Source of the DNA: Roseiarcus sp963794655
GTDB lineage: Bacteria; Pseudomonadota; Alphaproteobacteria; Rhizobiales; Beijerinckiaceae
NCBI GenBank assembly: GCA_963794655.1
Contig: CAWCEV010000006.1
Coordinates: 2,294,001-2,358,000 of the forward strand
Direction: 5' to 3'
Length of the DNA: 64,000 nucleotides
Below are positions 1 to 8,371 of this stretch, one piece after another. A program made the translations under genes and the position numbers. Below the pieces are notes generated by a model that saw only the letters and a program-made list of their open reading frames with translations, did no database searches and had not been told where the DNA came from. Every line of letters starts with the position of its first letter. Position 1 is the stretch's first letter.

Positions 1-180
1 CCCGTGGGAAGGCTCGCGGTCGGCGCCCCGGCCGACGTGATTCGCTTCGACCCGGACGAACCCTATGTCCTCGATCCGGCCTCCCTGCATTCGCGCTGTC
101 GCAACACGCCCTTCGACGCGGCGAAGCTCGAGGGTCGGGTCAAGATGACGCTGGTTGCCGGGCGGGTCGCGCACGAATAG
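1..180 (+). CDS. pyrC: Dihydroorotase, C-terminal end (partial)
   Basis: The window opens inside this gene; only the last 59 codons are present, ending in TAG. The visible part reads as the end of an amidohydrolase barrel, with an 'AVGAPADVIRFDP' segment and the stretch 'RNTPFDAAKLEGRV', which matches the end of class I dihydroorotases and their inactive PyrC-like paralogs, followed by a short beta strand and GRVAHE. Dihydroorotase makes dihydroorotate from carbamoyl-aspartate in pyrimidine synthesis. The following plsY-dprA order is the usual alphaproteobacterial neighbourhood of pyrC. The metal ligands lie outside the window, so the active enzyme cannot be told from a non-catalytic paralog. 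Confidence 0.8.
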   Translation, partial: PVGRLAVGAPADVIRFDPDEPYVLDPASLHSRCRNTPFDAAKLEGRVKMTLVAGRVAHE

Positions 181-226
181 TCTTCATCCGCGAGATCTTG
201 TTCACCGACGCCGGCTGGAAACGCTC

Positions 227-826
227 ATGGGCGGATTTTATTATGGCGGGGCGTTGGCGCTGGCGGTCGGATATTGTCTGGGCTCGATTCCGTTCGGGCT
301 CGTGCTGACGAAGCTTACGGGTGCGGGCGACATTCGCCAGATCGGCTCGGGCAACATCGGCGCAACCAACGTCCTGCGCACTGGCCGCAAAGGTCTCGCG
401 GCGGCGACACTTGTTCTCGACGCGCTGAAGGCGACGGCCGCGGTCGTTGTGGCTTGGTTTGTGTTTGGGCCGCCCACGGCGATCGCGGCTGCGGCAGGAG
501 CGATCCTCGGTCACATGTACCCGGTCTGGCTCAGGTTCAAAGGCGGAAAGGGGGTGGCTACCTATCTCGGCGGCCTCATCGGACTCGCCTGGCCGGCGGC
601 GGTTGCTTTCGTCATTGTCTGGCTAGCGGTCGCGGCTCTCACGCGATACTCCTCCGCCGCCGCCCTGGCGGCGACGCTTGCGTCGCCGATCGCGATGGCG
701 GCAAACGGTGAGGGCGGCGCCGCCGTCGTCTTTGCCGCGCTCTCGGCGCTGATATGGTTCAAGCACAGCGCCAACATCATGCGCCTCCTCAAGGGGTCCG
801 AGTCGAAGATCGGCCGGACAACCTAA
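227..826 (+). CDS. plsY: Glycerol-3-phosphate acyltransferase PlsY
   Basis: A 199-residue inner-membrane enzyme that transfers acyl groups from acyl-phosphate to glycerol-3-phosphate, the first step of phospholipid synthesis. It shows about five hydrophobic segments and the family motifs: GSIPFGL near residue 18, GSGNIGATNVLR near 40, and GHMYPVWLRFKGGKGVAT near 92-110, containing the conserved GGKG. The ATG at 227 is chosen because it starts directly before the first membrane helix; an upstream in-frame start would overlap the end of pyrC and add a non-hydrophobic leader. It is followed four bases later by dprA, so the two are probably co-transcribed. Confidence 0.95.
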   Translation: MGGFYYGGALALAVGYCLGSIPFGLVLTKLTGAGDIRQIGSGNIGATNVLRTGRKGLAAATLVLDALKATAAVVVAWFVFGPPTAIAAAAGAILGHMYPVWLRFKGGKGVATYLGGLIGLAWPAAVAFVIVWLAVAALTRYSSAAALAATLASPIAMAANGEGGAAVVFAALSALIWFKHSANIMRLLKGSESKIGRTT

Positions 827-830
827 GGCG

Positions 831-2060
831 ATGACGATCAAGCCCGAGTCGCGCCTTACCGACGAACAGCGCTTCGACTGGCTCCGGTTGTTCCGGTCGG
901 AGAATGTCGGCCCGCGCACCTTCCGTGCGCTTATCACCAATTGCGGCGGGGCGCGGGCCGCGCTGAAGGCTCTCCCGGATCTCGCCCGGCGCGGCGGAGC
1001 CGCACGGCCGATCCGCGTTGCTGCAGCGGAGGACATCGAGCGTGAACTCATCGCCGCGCGCAAGCTCGGCGTCCGCTTCGTTGGGCTCGGCGAGCCGGAC
1101 TATCCGCCGTTATTGCGGCAGATCGATTCCGCGCCGCCGATTCTCGCGCTTCGCGGGCGGGCGGAGGTGCTGAAGACAGCGGCAGTGGCGATCGTTGGCT
1201 CCCGCAATGCTTCCGCCGCTGGGCTTACTTTCGCGGAGCGGGTGGCGCGCGGTCTGGGCCAGGCTGGATACGTCGTAGTCTCTGGCCTGGCGCGGGGGAT
1301 CGATCAGCGCGCCCATGTCGCGAGCCTGGAGACCGGCGCCGTTGGGGTGCTTGCCGGTGGCCATGGCAAGCCTTACCCGCCCGATGCGGCGCCGTTGATG
1401 GAACGGATGGTCGAAGCCGGGGCGGTGGTTTCGGAGATGCCAATCCAGTGGGAGCCACGCGGACGCGATTTTCCGCGCCGCAACCGCATTGTGTCCGGGC
1501 TTGCGCTTGGAACGGTGGTCGTCGAGGCGGCGCGTGGCTCCGGATCGCTCATCACCGCGCGATTCGCCCTCGAGCAGAACCGTCAGGTGTTCGCCGTGCC
1601 GGGGTCGCCCCTCGACCCCCGCGCTGAGGGAACCAACGATCTTCTGAAGCAGGGAGCGTCGATCTGCACCAGCGCCGATGACGTGCTGACGGCGCTCGAG
1701 CCGGTGCGTTCAAGCGACCTCGGCGCGATGCTCGAAACAGGCGGCGACCCCGGCGAGCCTCTATGGGGCGAGCAGTCGCTGTTCGGCATCGATCCGGAAT
1801 CCACGCCGCGCACCCGGGCCGGCGACGAATTCGACGATGCTGGCGGTGCGGCATACCGGAGCAGCGACGACGCCGAAGTGGCGCGAGCGCGCATCATCGC
1901 GCTTCTTGGTCCTTCGCCGATCACGCTCGATGAGCTCGGGCGGGCGGCGGAGGCGTCGGCTCGCGCCGTGCGCGTCGCACTGCTCGAGCTCGAACTCGCT
2001 GGACGAATTGAATTTTCCGGCGATCGCGTTGCGTTACGCCCGAGCGCCAACGATAAGTGA
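831..2060 (+). CDS. dprA: DNA-processing protein DprA (Smf)
   Basis: A 409-residue protein that loads RecA on incoming single-stranded DNA during natural transformation. An N-terminal helical domain (about 1-75) precedes the Rossmann-like DprA core (about 80-290), with GSRNAS at 123-128 and SGLARGID at 151-158, followed by PRRNRIVSGLA and GSGSLITARFALE. The C-terminal 60 residues form a winged-helix domain ('SPITLDELGRAAEAS'). The start lies four bases after the plsY stop. In many alphaproteobacteria topA follows dprA; here the next gene is a convergent hypothetical, so the topA link is broken. Presence of DprA alone does not prove competence. Confidence 0.95.
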   Translation: MTIKPESRLTDEQRFDWLRLFRSENVGPRTFRALITNCGGARAALKALPDLARRGGAARPIRVAAAEDIERELIAARKLGVRFVGLGEPDYPPLLRQIDSAPPILALRGRAEVLKTAAVAIVGSRNASAAGLTFAERVARGLGQAGYVVVSGLARGIDQRAHVASLETGAVGVLAGGHGKPYPPDAAPLMERMVEAGAVVSEMPIQWEPRGRDFPRRNRIVSGLALGTVVVEAARGSGSLITARFALEQNRQVFAVPGSPLDPRAEGTNDLLKQGASICTSADDVLTALEPVRSSDLGAMLETGGDPGEPLWGEQSLFGIDPESTPRTRAGDEFDDAGGAAYRSSDDAEVARARIIALLGPSPITLDELGRAAEASARAVRVALLELELAGRIEFSGDRVALRPSANDK

Positions 2061-2074
2061 GCCGAGCGACGCTT

Positions 2075-2434
2075 TCAGTCGAATGAGCTGCTCGGCTCGG
2101 GCTGATGAATTCCGGGCTCGGCGGGATACGGATCTTCGGCCTCGGCCTTGGCTTCGTCCTCGGACTCCGCGACAGCATTGGTACGAACAAAGAGTTCGCT
2201 CTCCGCCTTCGCCATCCCGAGAAAATAGGCAAGCAGCTCCAAATGCGCCGCCACGGCCATCGCTTCCAGCTGCGCGGTCATGTCCGTGATATAGTGGGCC
2301 ACGTCGAGCGCCTCCTGCGCCACGATGCCGCGAGACGGACCGTCGACTCGCTTCGGCAGCCTCGTAGGAGGGCTCTTTCCCGCCCTCCCATTCTCACCGC
2401 GCTTCCGTCGCGGGAACCCCGAATCGTCGGCCAT
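2075..2434 (-). CDS. Conserved hypothetical small acidic protein
   Basis: A 119-residue protein starting at the ATG at 2434; a second ATG lies directly upstream, and a longer reading frame continues to 2623 but its extra residues look non-coding. The N-terminal 40 residues are basic and low-complexity. The centre is helical ('DMTAQLEAMAVAAHLELLAY'), and the tail is acidic and proline-rich with several glutamates (EDEAKAEAEDP). The central helix resembles small uncharacterised proteins I associate with Rhizobiales. No catalytic motif, signal peptide or membrane helix is visible. It is convergent with dprA, with only 14 bases between the two stops. Function unknown. Confidence 0.6.
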   Translation of the reverse strand: MADDSGFPRRKRGENGRAGKSPPTRLPKRVDGPSRGIVAQEALDVAHYITDMTAQLEAMAVAAHLELLAYFLGMAKAESELFVRTNAVAESEDEAKAEAEDPYPAEPGIHQPEPSSSFD

Positions 2435-2624
2435 CATATAAGACAGTCCATTCGGATGGGTTAGGCAGACACCCTCCAATTCCCTGCTTGCCCGGAAACG
2501 ACCCAGCTTCGACGTTGTCATTACGACGATTCGGGCTTGCCCCTTATTTATGGTGTATATGACGCTTATTTTCGCCCCCAAGACAAGTGATTCTCGAACA
2601 CGATGTGGCGAGTCGGCATCCACA

Positions 2625-3134
2625 TTAATGTTGAGAAGGGGCCGACGACGGGTCAGTCCCGAGGCCGTTGAGACCCGTGAGTCGGTCCAGCGCGCCCTGC
2701 AAAATATAGGCGGCCGCCATTTTGTCGACGACTTGCGCTCGCCTCGCGCGTGAAACGTCGTGAGCGATGAGCGACCGGGTCACGACCGCAGTCGAGAATC
2801 GCTCGTCCCAGAATGCGATCGGCAGGCTCGTCCGCTTCGATAGATTGCGAGCGAAAGCCCGAGTCGACTGCGCGCGGGGGCTGTCGCGACCGCTGAGATC
2901 GAGCGGCAGTCCCAGGACAATTGCGGCGATATCGAACTCGGCGAAGATCGCGATCAAGGCGTCGGCATCGCGCGCGAAGGCGCCGCGCGGAAGGGTCTTC
3001 AAGGGCGAAGCGAGGCGGCGCTCGACGTCGGAGATCGCAAGGCCGATCGTCTTGGTTCCGAGATCGAGGCCGATCAAGCGCGCCTTGGCGGGAAGGCTCT
3101 TGGCGAGGTCTTCGATCGCGGTTCGGCCCGGCAT
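2625..3134 (-). CDS. ruvX: Pre-16S rRNA processing nuclease / putative Holliday junction resolvase RuvX (YqgF)
   Basis: A 169-residue RNase H-fold protein. The first strand carries GLDLGTKTIGLAISD (about residues 22-36) with the first catalytic aspartate, VLGLPLDLSG is at about 93-102, DERFSTA follows, and the last acidic residue sits in VDKMAAAYILQ. The family is linked to maturation of the 16S rRNA 5' end and was earlier annotated as an alternative Holliday junction resolvase. It is divergent from gatC, an arrangement usual in alphaproteobacteria. About 300 bases of shared promoter region separate the two genes; I see no distinct operator there. Confidence 0.93.
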   Translation of the reverse strand: MPGRTAIEDLAKSLPAKARLIGLDLGTKTIGLAISDVERRLASPLKTLPRGAFARDADALIAIFAEFDIAAIVLGLPLDLSGRDSPRAQSTRAFARNLSKRTSLPIAFWDERFSTAVVTRSLIAHDVSRARRAQVVDKMAAAYILQGALDRLTGLNGLGTDPSSAPSQH

Positions 3135-3432
3135 GGCCGCGAGCGGCTACCATACCGCGCTGCGCAAGTCGATCAGCGGACAGTTCCGTTCAAGCCCCGT
3201 TCGCGAGCGCCTGTTCCAAGCCTTGCCGTCAGCTGGTTCAGACCGACGTGGGACGGGCTCGCCGACGGACCCCCTCCCAGCGTTGTGCGGCTCGTTCCGT
3301 TCCGCCGAGCAATCAATGGCTCCATCCGGGCCGCCGTTTCAGATGTCCTTGACCCGGACGCGGGGTTTGCCAGTGAAATACCAGCGATGTATAGGGGCGC
3401 GCCCGCATTCCGAGCATGGTCGGGAGCCTTGG

Positions 3433-3720
3433 ATGTCCGTTGATCTCAGCGCCGTTCGCCGCATCGCGCATCTTGCGCGCATCGAGGTGACCGAGGCGGA
3501 GATCCCGCATCTGCAGAACGAGATAAACGCAATCCTCAAGTTCGTCGAAGCACTCGATGGGGTTGACGTCGGTGGCGTCGAGCCAATGACATCGGTCATT
3601 CCCATGCACCTGCCATTGCGCCCGGACGTTGTCACCGACGGCGAGATCGCGCCGCTCGTGCTTGCTAACGCACCGATGACCGAGGATGGGTTCTTTGTAG
3701 TACCGAAAGTGATCGAGTGA
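3433..3720 (+). CDS. gatC: Asp-tRNA(Asn)/Glu-tRNA(Gln) amidotransferase subunit C
   Basis: A 95-residue subunit that wraps between GatA and GatB and stabilises the transamidosome, which makes Gln-tRNA and Asn-tRNA from misacylated Glu-tRNA and Asp-tRNA. Family features are the start 'VRRIAHLARIEVTEAEI', the helix 'LQNEINAILKFVEAL', the segment DGVEPMTS-like (here GGVEPMTSV) and the C-terminal 'NAPMTEDGFFVVPKVIE'. The ATG at 3433 fits the normal length; the open frame continues upstream but without family similarity. gatA starts 33 bases after the stop. Confidence 0.96.
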   Translation: MSVDLSAVRRIAHLARIEVTEAEIPHLQNEINAILKFVEALDGVDVGGVEPMTSVIPMHLPLRPDVVTDGEIAPLVLANAPMTEDGFFVVPKVIE

Positions 3721-3753
3721 CCCGCTAGGGCGGGGCCCCTTCAAGGACTGAAT

Positions 3754-5274
3754 TTGACCGATCTGACCTTCCTGACGCTCGCTGAGGCGCGCAATCGTCT
3801 CAAGTCCCGGGCGATCTCGAGCCTGGAAATCACCAAGGCCCATCTGGCAGCCATAGAGCGCGCCGAGGCGCTCAACGCCTTTGTCGCGATGACGGCGGAC
3901 AAGGCGCTTGAAATGGCGGAGGCGAGCGATGCCCGCCTCGCCAGGGGGCAGGGGGGCCCGCTCGAAGGGCTGCCGATTGGCGTCAAGGATCTTTACGCCA
4001 CTCGAGGCGTCCATACTCAAGCCTGCAGCCACATCCTCGACGGCTTCAAGCCGACTTACGAATCGACCGTCACCGCCAATCTGTGGGGCGACGGCGCGGT
4101 GATGCTTGGCAAGCTCAACATGGACGAGTTCGCCATGGGATCGTCGAATGAAACGTCCTACTACGGACCCGTCGCTTCCCCGTGGTTACCGCCCAACTGG
4201 AGCCGCGACCGAGCCCGAGCAGCGCTTTCGTCTGGCAAGCGCGGCCTTTTGACGCCGGGCGGCTCGTCCGGAGGCTCGGCCGCGGCGGTCGCCGCACGTC
4301 TTTGCCTCGCCGCGACCGCGAGCGACACCGGCGGCTCCATTCGCCAGCCGGCGGCCTTCACCGGCGTCGTCGGGATCAAGCCGACCTACGGCCGTTGCTC
4401 GCGCTATGGGATGGTTGCTTTCGCCTCCTCGCTCGATCAGGCGGGACCGCTGGCGCGCACCGTACGCGACGCAGCGATCATGCTGCGTTCGATGGCTGGG
4501 CCGGACGCCAGGGATTCGACCTGCTCGCCAGCTCCCGTTCCCGACTACGAAGCCGCGGTTGGGCGATCCGTCAAAGGAATGAAAATTGGCGTGCCGAAGG
4601 AATATCGCCTTGACGGCCTGAACGGCGAAATCGACGCGCTCTGGACGCGCGGCGCGACCTGGCTGCGCGACGCCGGGGCGCATATCGTCGATGTCAGCTT
4701 GCCCCACACCTCCTATGCGCTGCCCGCTTATTATATAGTTGCGCCGGCTGAAGCCTCGAGCAACCTCGCGCGCTACGACGGGGTCCGCTACGGCCTGCGC
4801 GAACCATCCGCCGATATCGTCGCCCTTTACGAGAAGACCCGCGCGAAGGGCTTCGGGGCGGAGGTGCGCCGGCGTCTCATGATCGGAACGTATGTTCTCT
4901 CGGCGGGCTATTACGACGCTTATTATGTCCGGGCGCAGAAAATCCGCACTCTCATCAAGCGCGATTTCGAGCGGGTTTTCGCCGATGGCGTCGACGCGAT
5001 TTTGACGCCCGCAACTCCGTCCGCGGCATTCGGGATCGGCGAGAAAGGGTCCGAGAACCCGGTCGAGATGTACCTCAATGACATCTTCACCGTCACCGTC
5101 AACATGGCCGGCCTGCCGGGATTGGTCGCGCCCGCGGGCCTTTCGAACGAAGGCCTGCCGCTCGGTTTGCAGCTCATCGGTCGTCCGTTCGATGAGGAGA
5201 CACTGTTCGCGCTTGGCGAGACGATTGAGCAGTCGGCCGGTCGAACCACGCTTCCTGAACCGTGGTGGGAATGA
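3754..5274 (+). CDS. gatA: Asp-tRNA(Asn)/Glu-tRNA(Gln) amidotransferase subunit A
   Basis: A 506-residue amidase-signature enzyme that releases ammonia from glutamine for the GatCAB complex. The Ser-cisSer-Lys triad can be placed: Lys78 in GVKDL, Ser171 in PGGSSGGSA and Ser195 in SDTGGSIRQPA. The start is a TTG at 3754, supported by AAGGA 7 bases upstream and by the family start 'LTFLTLAEARNRLKS'. Between 'SNETSYYGPVASPW' and the PGGSSGG loop there is a short insertion, as in other alphaproteobacterial GatA proteins. The gene lies between gatC and gatB on the same strand, as expected for one operon. Confidence 0.97.
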   Translation: MTDLTFLTLAEARNRLKSRAISSLEITKAHLAAIERAEALNAFVAMTADKALEMAEASDARLARGQGGPLEGLPIGVKDLYATRGVHTQACSHILDGFKPTYESTVTANLWGDGAVMLGKLNMDEFAMGSSNETSYYGPVASPWLPPNWSRDRARAALSSGKRGLLTPGGSSGGSAAAVAARLCLAATASDTGGSIRQPAAFTGVVGIKPTYGRCSRYGMVAFASSLDQAGPLARTVRDAAIMLRSMAGPDARDSTCSPAPVPDYEAAVGRSVKGMKIGVPKEYRLDGLNGEIDALWTRGATWLRDAGAHIVDVSLPHTSYALPAYYIVAPAEASSNLARYDGVRYGLREPSADIVALYEKTRAKGFGAEVRRRLMIGTYVLSAGYYDAYYVRAQKIRTLIKRDFERVFADGVDAILTPATPSAAFGIGEKGSENPVEMYLNDIFTVTVNMAGLPGLVAPAGLSNEGLPLGLQLIGRPFDEETLFALGETIEQSAGRTTLPEPWWE

Positions 5275-5326
5275 GGCGCTCTCGCCTCCGATCTTATGTT
5301 TATCGAATGAGATAAGGGTCATCGCG

Positions 5327-6814
5327 ATGGCGACGGAACGGAGCAGCGCAAGCCTTATTAAAGGTGCGACGGGCGACTGGGAAGTGATCGTCGGTCTTGA
5401 GGTCCATGCCCAGGTGACGTCGCGCTCGAAGCTGTTCTCAGGTGCTTCGACGGCGTTCGGCGGCGAGCCGAACGCGCATGTCTCACTCATCGATGCGGCG
5501 ATGCCGGGCATGCTGCCGGTCATCAACAGCGAATGCGTGGCTCAGGCGGTGCGCACCGGCCTCGGTCTCAAAGCGAGGATCAACCTGCGTTCGACCTTTG
5601 AGCGAAAGAACTATTTCTATCCTGATTTGCCGCAGGGCTATCAGATTTCCCAGTACAAGAGCCCCATCGTCGGCGAAGGCGAAATCCAAGTCGATCTTTC
5701 CCCCGACCGTTCCATCACGGTTGGGATCGAGCGGCTGCATCTCGAGCAGGACGCGGGCAAGTCCCTGCACGATCAATCGGCAACGATGAGCTTCGTCGAC
5801 CTCAATCGCTCCGGGGTCGGCTTGATGGAGATCGTCTCGAAGCCCGACATGCGCTCGGCCGAGGAAGCCAAAGCCTATGTCGGCAAGCTCCGCACCATTC
5901 TGCGCTACATCGGCTCGAGCGAAGGAGACATGGAGAAGGGCAACCTGCGCGCCGACGTCAATGTCTCCGTGCGCCGACCCGGCGAAGCGCTCGGCACCCG
6001 GTGCGAAATCAAGAACGTCAACTCCATCCGCTTTATCGGTCTGGCGATCGAGGCAGAGGCGCGGCGGCAGATCGCGATGGTCGAGGATGGAGGCAAGGTC
6101 GACCAGGAGACTCGGCTGTTCGATCCGGCGCGCGGTGAGACGCGCTCGATGCGTTCGAAAGAGGAGGCTCACGACTACCGATATTTCCCAGATCCGGACC
6201 TGCTGCCGCTCGAGCTCGACGAGGCCTTCGTCGCCTCGCTCGCAGCGGATCTGCCAGAACTGCCCGACGCCAAGCGCGCACGCTTTATAACGGAGTATGG
6301 CCTCTCCGCTTACGACGCTTCGATCCTGATTGCCGAGCGGGAGACGGCGGACTTCTTTGAAACCGCGCTCATGAGTGGGCACGGCAAGCGCGACCCCAAA
6401 GCAGTCGCCAACTGGTTGATGGGCGATGTCGCTGCCCAAGCCAATGCCCAGGGCCTGCCAGTAGCGGACGCAGGCTTGAGCCCCGCAGCTCTCGCCGCCA
6501 TTGTCGATCTCATCGGCGAGGGCGTGATTTCGGGCAAGATCGCGAAAGATCTGCTCGCCATGCTGTTCGCCGAGGACCGCGGCGCCGATCCGCGCGAACT
6601 CGTCGAGGCCCGCGGTCTGCGCCAGATAACCGACGCAGGCGAGATCGAGAGCTCCGTCGATGCGGTCATTGCCGCCAATCCAGACAAGGCGGAACAGGCG
6701 AAAGCGAAGCCCGGGATGTTGGGCTGGTTCGTCGGTCAAGTGATGAAATCGACCGGTGGCAAAGCCAATCCCCAAGCGGTGAGCGAGGCGCTGAAGAGGC
6801 GGCTTAGCGTCTGA
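5327..6814 (+). CDS. gatB: Asp-tRNA(Asn)/Glu-tRNA(Gln) amidotransferase subunit B
   Basis: A 495-residue subunit that phosphorylates the misacylated tRNA and transfers ammonia delivered by GatA. The N-terminal cradle has 'WEVIVGLEVHAQ' (about 18-29), KNYFYPDLPQGYQISQ and LHLEQDAGKS. The C-terminal part is the helical YqeY-like tRNA-recognition tail, ending 'VGQVMKSTGGKANP'. The ATG at 5327 is preceded by AAGGG at suitable spacing. An in-frame extension upstream overlaps gatA in another frame and is rejected. It is the last gene of the gatCAB run; about 550 bases of apparently non-coding DNA follow. Confidence 0.97.
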   Translation: MATERSSASLIKGATGDWEVIVGLEVHAQVTSRSKLFSGASTAFGGEPNAHVSLIDAAMPGMLPVINSECVAQAVRTGLGLKARINLRSTFERKNYFYPDLPQGYQISQYKSPIVGEGEIQVDLSPDRSITVGIERLHLEQDAGKSLHDQSATMSFVDLNRSGVGLMEIVSKPDMRSAEEAKAYVGKLRTILRYIGSSEGDMEKGNLRADVNVSVRRPGEALGTRCEIKNVNSIRFIGLAIEAEARRQIAMVEDGGKVDQETRLFDPARGETRSMRSKEEAHDYRYFPDPDLLPLELDEAFVASLAADLPELPDAKRARFITEYGLSAYDASILIAERETADFFETALMSGHGKRDPKAVANWLMGDVAAQANAQGLPVADAGLSPAALAAIVDLIGEGVISGKIAKDLLAMLFAEDRGADPRELVEARGLRQITDAGEIESSVDAVIAANPDKAEQAKAKPGMLGWFVGQVMKSTGGKANPQAVSEALKRRLSV

Positions 6815-7370
6815 CTCCGAATCGAATCAGACGCGCCGAATCACTTGAGTCGCGGTGCGATTCGTGCGCGGAGGCGCGCGTTTGCAACGGCCAAACGACA
6901 AAAATGTGATAACGGCGATGAAGAAAAATTCGATTGCGAACGGCATGCGCGTCGTTTCGATTCGATACGCTTGCAGCTGGCAGCAGCTTCGCTTCTCGCA
7001 GTGTCCGGGAGAATCGAGACGGTCTCGCGGATGAAAGAACGCGCGCGGGCTCGCGGTGCCTTGATCCTTGGAGATGAGCAGAAAATATGAGCGGAATCGG
7101 AATCCGTATACGCATGAGAGCGGTGCCTGGCACAGACGAGACGCTTTAGGCATTGATGTTGTGGCGCAGCCAACCATGTTGCCTGAGCTTTCTCGCCGTT
7201 GAGCGATGAGGCGCCTGCGTGCGCGCGATAATTCGATAGTCAGCCCGCTTCACGCTCATCAGGCGCGTGCGCAACTCTTGCGTCGAATCAAAACGAATGT
7301 ACTTTCGCGCCTGCATCTGCGTGGCGCGAAGATCCGCGCTTAACGCAGGCGATTGAGAGGGACGCGATAA
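6815..7370. other. Intergenic region without a convincing gene
   Basis: These 556 bases separate gatB from the histone-like gene. Several short open frames exist on both strands but none has a ribosome-binding site with family-like sequence. One minus-strand frame contains a hydrophobic run (MPFAIEFFFIAVITFLSF near 6,900-6,950) that could be a tiny membrane peptide, but there is no Shine-Dalgarno sequence before it. The stretch is less GC-rich than its neighbours around 6,900-6,960 and probably holds the promoter of the lysine-rich gene at 7,371. Confidence 0.5.
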
Positions 7371-7640
7371 ATGCCGAAAGCTGCTACCAAGAAGACGGCG
7401 AAGAAGTCCGCCGCCAAGAAGCCTGCAAAGAAATCCGCCCGCAAGGTCGTCGCGAAGAAGGCCACGCGCAAAGGCGCGGTGAAGAAGGCCTCCGCGAAGA
7501 AGTCCTCCGCGAGAAGGGCAGGCGCGAAGAAGTCGGCAGGCAAAAAGTCTGCCGCGAAAAAGTCAGCCGCCAAACGGGCGCCAGCCAAGCGCAAGAAGGC
7601 AGCGCCAGTGGCTCCCCCGTCGGAAATGCCGCCAGCCTGA
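7371..7640 (+). CDS. Histone H1-like lysine/alanine-rich DNA-binding protein
   Basis: An 89-residue, extremely basic protein made almost entirely of Lys, Ala, Ser and Arg in PAKKSA / KKSAAKK-type repeats, with a short neutral tail (PVAPPSEMPPA). This composition matches the C-terminal tails of eukaryotic H1 and bacterial H1-like or AlgP-type proteins that bind and condense DNA without sequence specificity. No globular domain is present. GAGAGGGA upstream of the ATG gives a good ribosome site, and a strong hairpin terminator follows at 7,665. It appears to be a single-gene transcription unit. The role in nucleoid organisation is inferred from composition. Confidence 0.85.
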   Translation: MPKAATKKTAKKSAAKKPAKKSARKVVAKKATRKGAVKKASAKKSSARRAGAKKSAGKKSAAKKSAAKRAPAKRKKAAPVAPPSEMPPA

Positions 7641-7664
7641 TCGGTTTGCGCGTTCCGGCATATC

Positions 7665-7715
7665 GGCTGATCAGGCGCGGTCGCCAGATGTGCGGCCTCG
7701 CCTGATCAGCCTTTT
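7665..7715 (+). terminator. Rho-independent terminator of the H1-like gene
   Basis: A perfect 13-base inverted repeat (GGCTGATCAGGCG at 7665-7677 and CGCCTGATCAGCC at 7699-7711) with a 21-base GC-rich loop is followed directly by TTTT. It starts 24 bases after the stop codon of the histone-like gene and so probably ends that transcript. Confidence 0.8.
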
Positions 7716-8054
7716 ATCGTGTTGCTAAAATCAAGCCCGCTCGCCCCGGTTGGGAGCGCAAGTGTGGTTTGATCGCTAGAGGTCGATCACGGCGCGCGGG
7801 GGGGGGGGACCGTCTATCCGACAGTAGTGTGGGACGCGCCGGCCCTACGCGAGGCGCGGCAATGGCGGGTGCTTCGCTTCTGTCTATCCCCTTAACTGTC
7901 CCCAACCGTCTGGCTGCGGACAGGGATTCCTCGGACCACACCACTCGTCCGAGGGCCGCTGTCCTGGTTCAATCGGTGCGCCGCAAAGCTCAAGGCCAGG
8001 CGCTTGCAATGCCGTTAGGCGTCGGGCATATGTCGCGCCGCGCTTTTTGGCGCT
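7716..8054. other. Intergenic region with an 11-G homopolymer
   Basis: These 339 bases lie between the terminator and the tRNA gene. No convincing gene is seen. A run of 11 consecutive G residues sits at 7798-7808. The last part should contain the tRNA promoter, but I cannot place -35 and -10 boxes with confidence. Confidence 0.5.
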
Positions 8055-8148
8055 GGAGACGTGGCCGAGAGGCTGAAGGCGGCGGTTTGCTAAACCGTTA
8101 TAGGGTTGTAAAGCTCTATCGAGGGTTCGAATCCCTCCGTCTCCGCCA
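8055..8148 (+). tRNA. tRNA-Ser (anticodon GCT)
   Basis: The 94-base sequence folds as a class II tRNA. The 7-bp acceptor stem is GGAGACG/CGTCTCC with discriminator G and an encoded CCA end. The D arm contains the GGCCGAGAGGCTGAAGG-type serine pattern, the anticodon loop is TTGCTAA with GCT at 8089-8091, a long variable arm follows, and the T arm is GAGGGTTCGAATCCCTC. It reads AGC and AGT serine codons. The long variable arm is the serine identity feature. Confidence 0.96.
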
Positions 8149-8371
8149 GTGCTCACGAGGGGCCGCCGTACTGTGCCGCTTAAGGGGGCTTTGCCTTCCG
8201 GCGGACCACGAGCTGCCTGGTATCCAGCCTCCGTTAACCGACCGTAGGCCGAGATTGTCAAAAGCACCGCCGAGAGTGTAAATGCACTTGACATCATTGG
8301 CTTTCGCTCAATGATGGCGGCAAATCCGCCGGCGCGAGGATGGCTGGCCGAGGAATTGAGGTAGTCCGCAA

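Noticed and set aside
4186..5526. Minus-strand frame of 446 codons opposite gatA
   Set aside because: Antisense to the complete gatA gene; no ribosome site and no family similarity.
6827..7177. Minus-strand small frames in the gatB-H1 interval
   Set aside because: A hydrophobic run is present but without ribosome site; frames overlap each other in all phases, so no one is preferred.
8281..8371. Additional tRNA or small RNA between tRNA-Ser and the FecR gene
   Set aside because: No cloverleaf or strong hairpin with T-run could be formed by eye in this stretch.
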